Shown: one piece after another, positions 63,942 through 64,000 of the stretch
Layout: each line of letters starts with the position of its first letter
Position numbering within the stretch: position 1 is the first letter of the stretch
NCBI RefSeq assembly: GCF_002160525.1
Contig: NZ_NFKT01000001.1
Location: 186,001 to 250,000 of the forward strand
From: Lachnoclostridium sp. An169
GTDB lineage: Bacteria > Bacillota > Clostridia > Lachnospirales > Lachnospiraceae
Direction: 5' to 3'
Length of the DNA stretch: 64,000 nucleotides
The notes under the pieces: model-generated
What the model was told of the DNA's origin: nothing
Databases searched by the model: none
What the model saw: the letters and a program-made list of their open reading frames with translations, nothing else
Translations under genes and position numbers: made by a program

Positions 63942-64000
63942 TGTTTTCCTCCTTCCAAGCAGTAGCTGTATTCACCCGCTGTTGACATTTATATCGTAGC

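Overview
The window reads as a chromosomal segment of a Gram-positive, anaerobic, spore-forming Clostridia, most likely a Lachnospiraceae member. This is an inference from gene content: SpoIIM and SpoVB-like sporulation proteins, an oxygen-scavenging FprA flavoprotein, a giant acyl-CoA dehydratase activase, RNase Y, a Gram-positive-type LexA box, lipoprotein lipoboxes, strong AGGAGG ribosome binding sites, and many TTGACA/TATAAT promoters with 17-bp spacers. No species is claimed. Nearly all of the DNA is coding, mostly in short operons.

Layout. 1-6.7 kb: the 3' end of mfd, a PpiC/SurA-type foldase lipoprotein, a cytidylate-kinase-like protein, FprA, an ArsC/Spx-like protein, and a PadR-DUF1700-DUF4097 envelope operon with a clear operator. 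7-16.7 kb: a MoxR-DUF58-transglutaminase operon, then a three-gene module of unknown function made of a 1097-aa protein, a degenerate actin/Hsp70-like protein and a TPR-like protein. 16.7-19.1 kb: a polar amino acid ABC transporter. 19.3-22.4 kb: purF-purB. 22.5-31.8 kb: a repeat-bearing secreted protein, a degenerate sirtuin, gltX, a UvrD-type helicase, a DUF1292 protein, an orphan sugar-binding lipoprotein, a GH13 pseudo-debranching enzyme and a DUF5662-like protein. 31.8-37 kb: luxS, a histidine phosphatase, recA-recX with an SOS box, and rny. 36.8-39.3 kb: a NUDIX hydrolase, spoIIM and a SpoVB-like flippase. 39.4-42.7 kb: an Rrf2 regulator, cysteine desulfurase, IscU/NifU scaffold and mnmA. 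42.8-50.7 kb: glycolysis (gap, pgk, tpiA, gpmI), split by an AAA-ATPase/PD-(D/E)XK gene and two small membrane-protein genes. 50.8-53.7 kb: greA, a HAD phosphatase, a small membrane protein and a lipoprotein. 53.7-58 kb: a 1438-aa dehydratase activase. 58.3-62 kb: a rhomboid-like membrane protein, pyk and lysA. 62-64 kb: a truncated tRNA-Leu, a large palindrome, an intact tRNA-Leu(CAA) and a tyrosine integrase, probably the edge of an integrated element that continues beyond the window.

The operons mix core metabolism (glycolysis, purines, Fe-S and tRNA thiolation, lysine) with stress and envelope functions. The least explained items are the Hsp70-like/TPR module, two enzymes of familiar folds that have lost their catalytic residues (the sirtuin and the GH13 protein), a structured intergenic element found before both purB and tpiA, and the tRNA-Leu/integrase junction.
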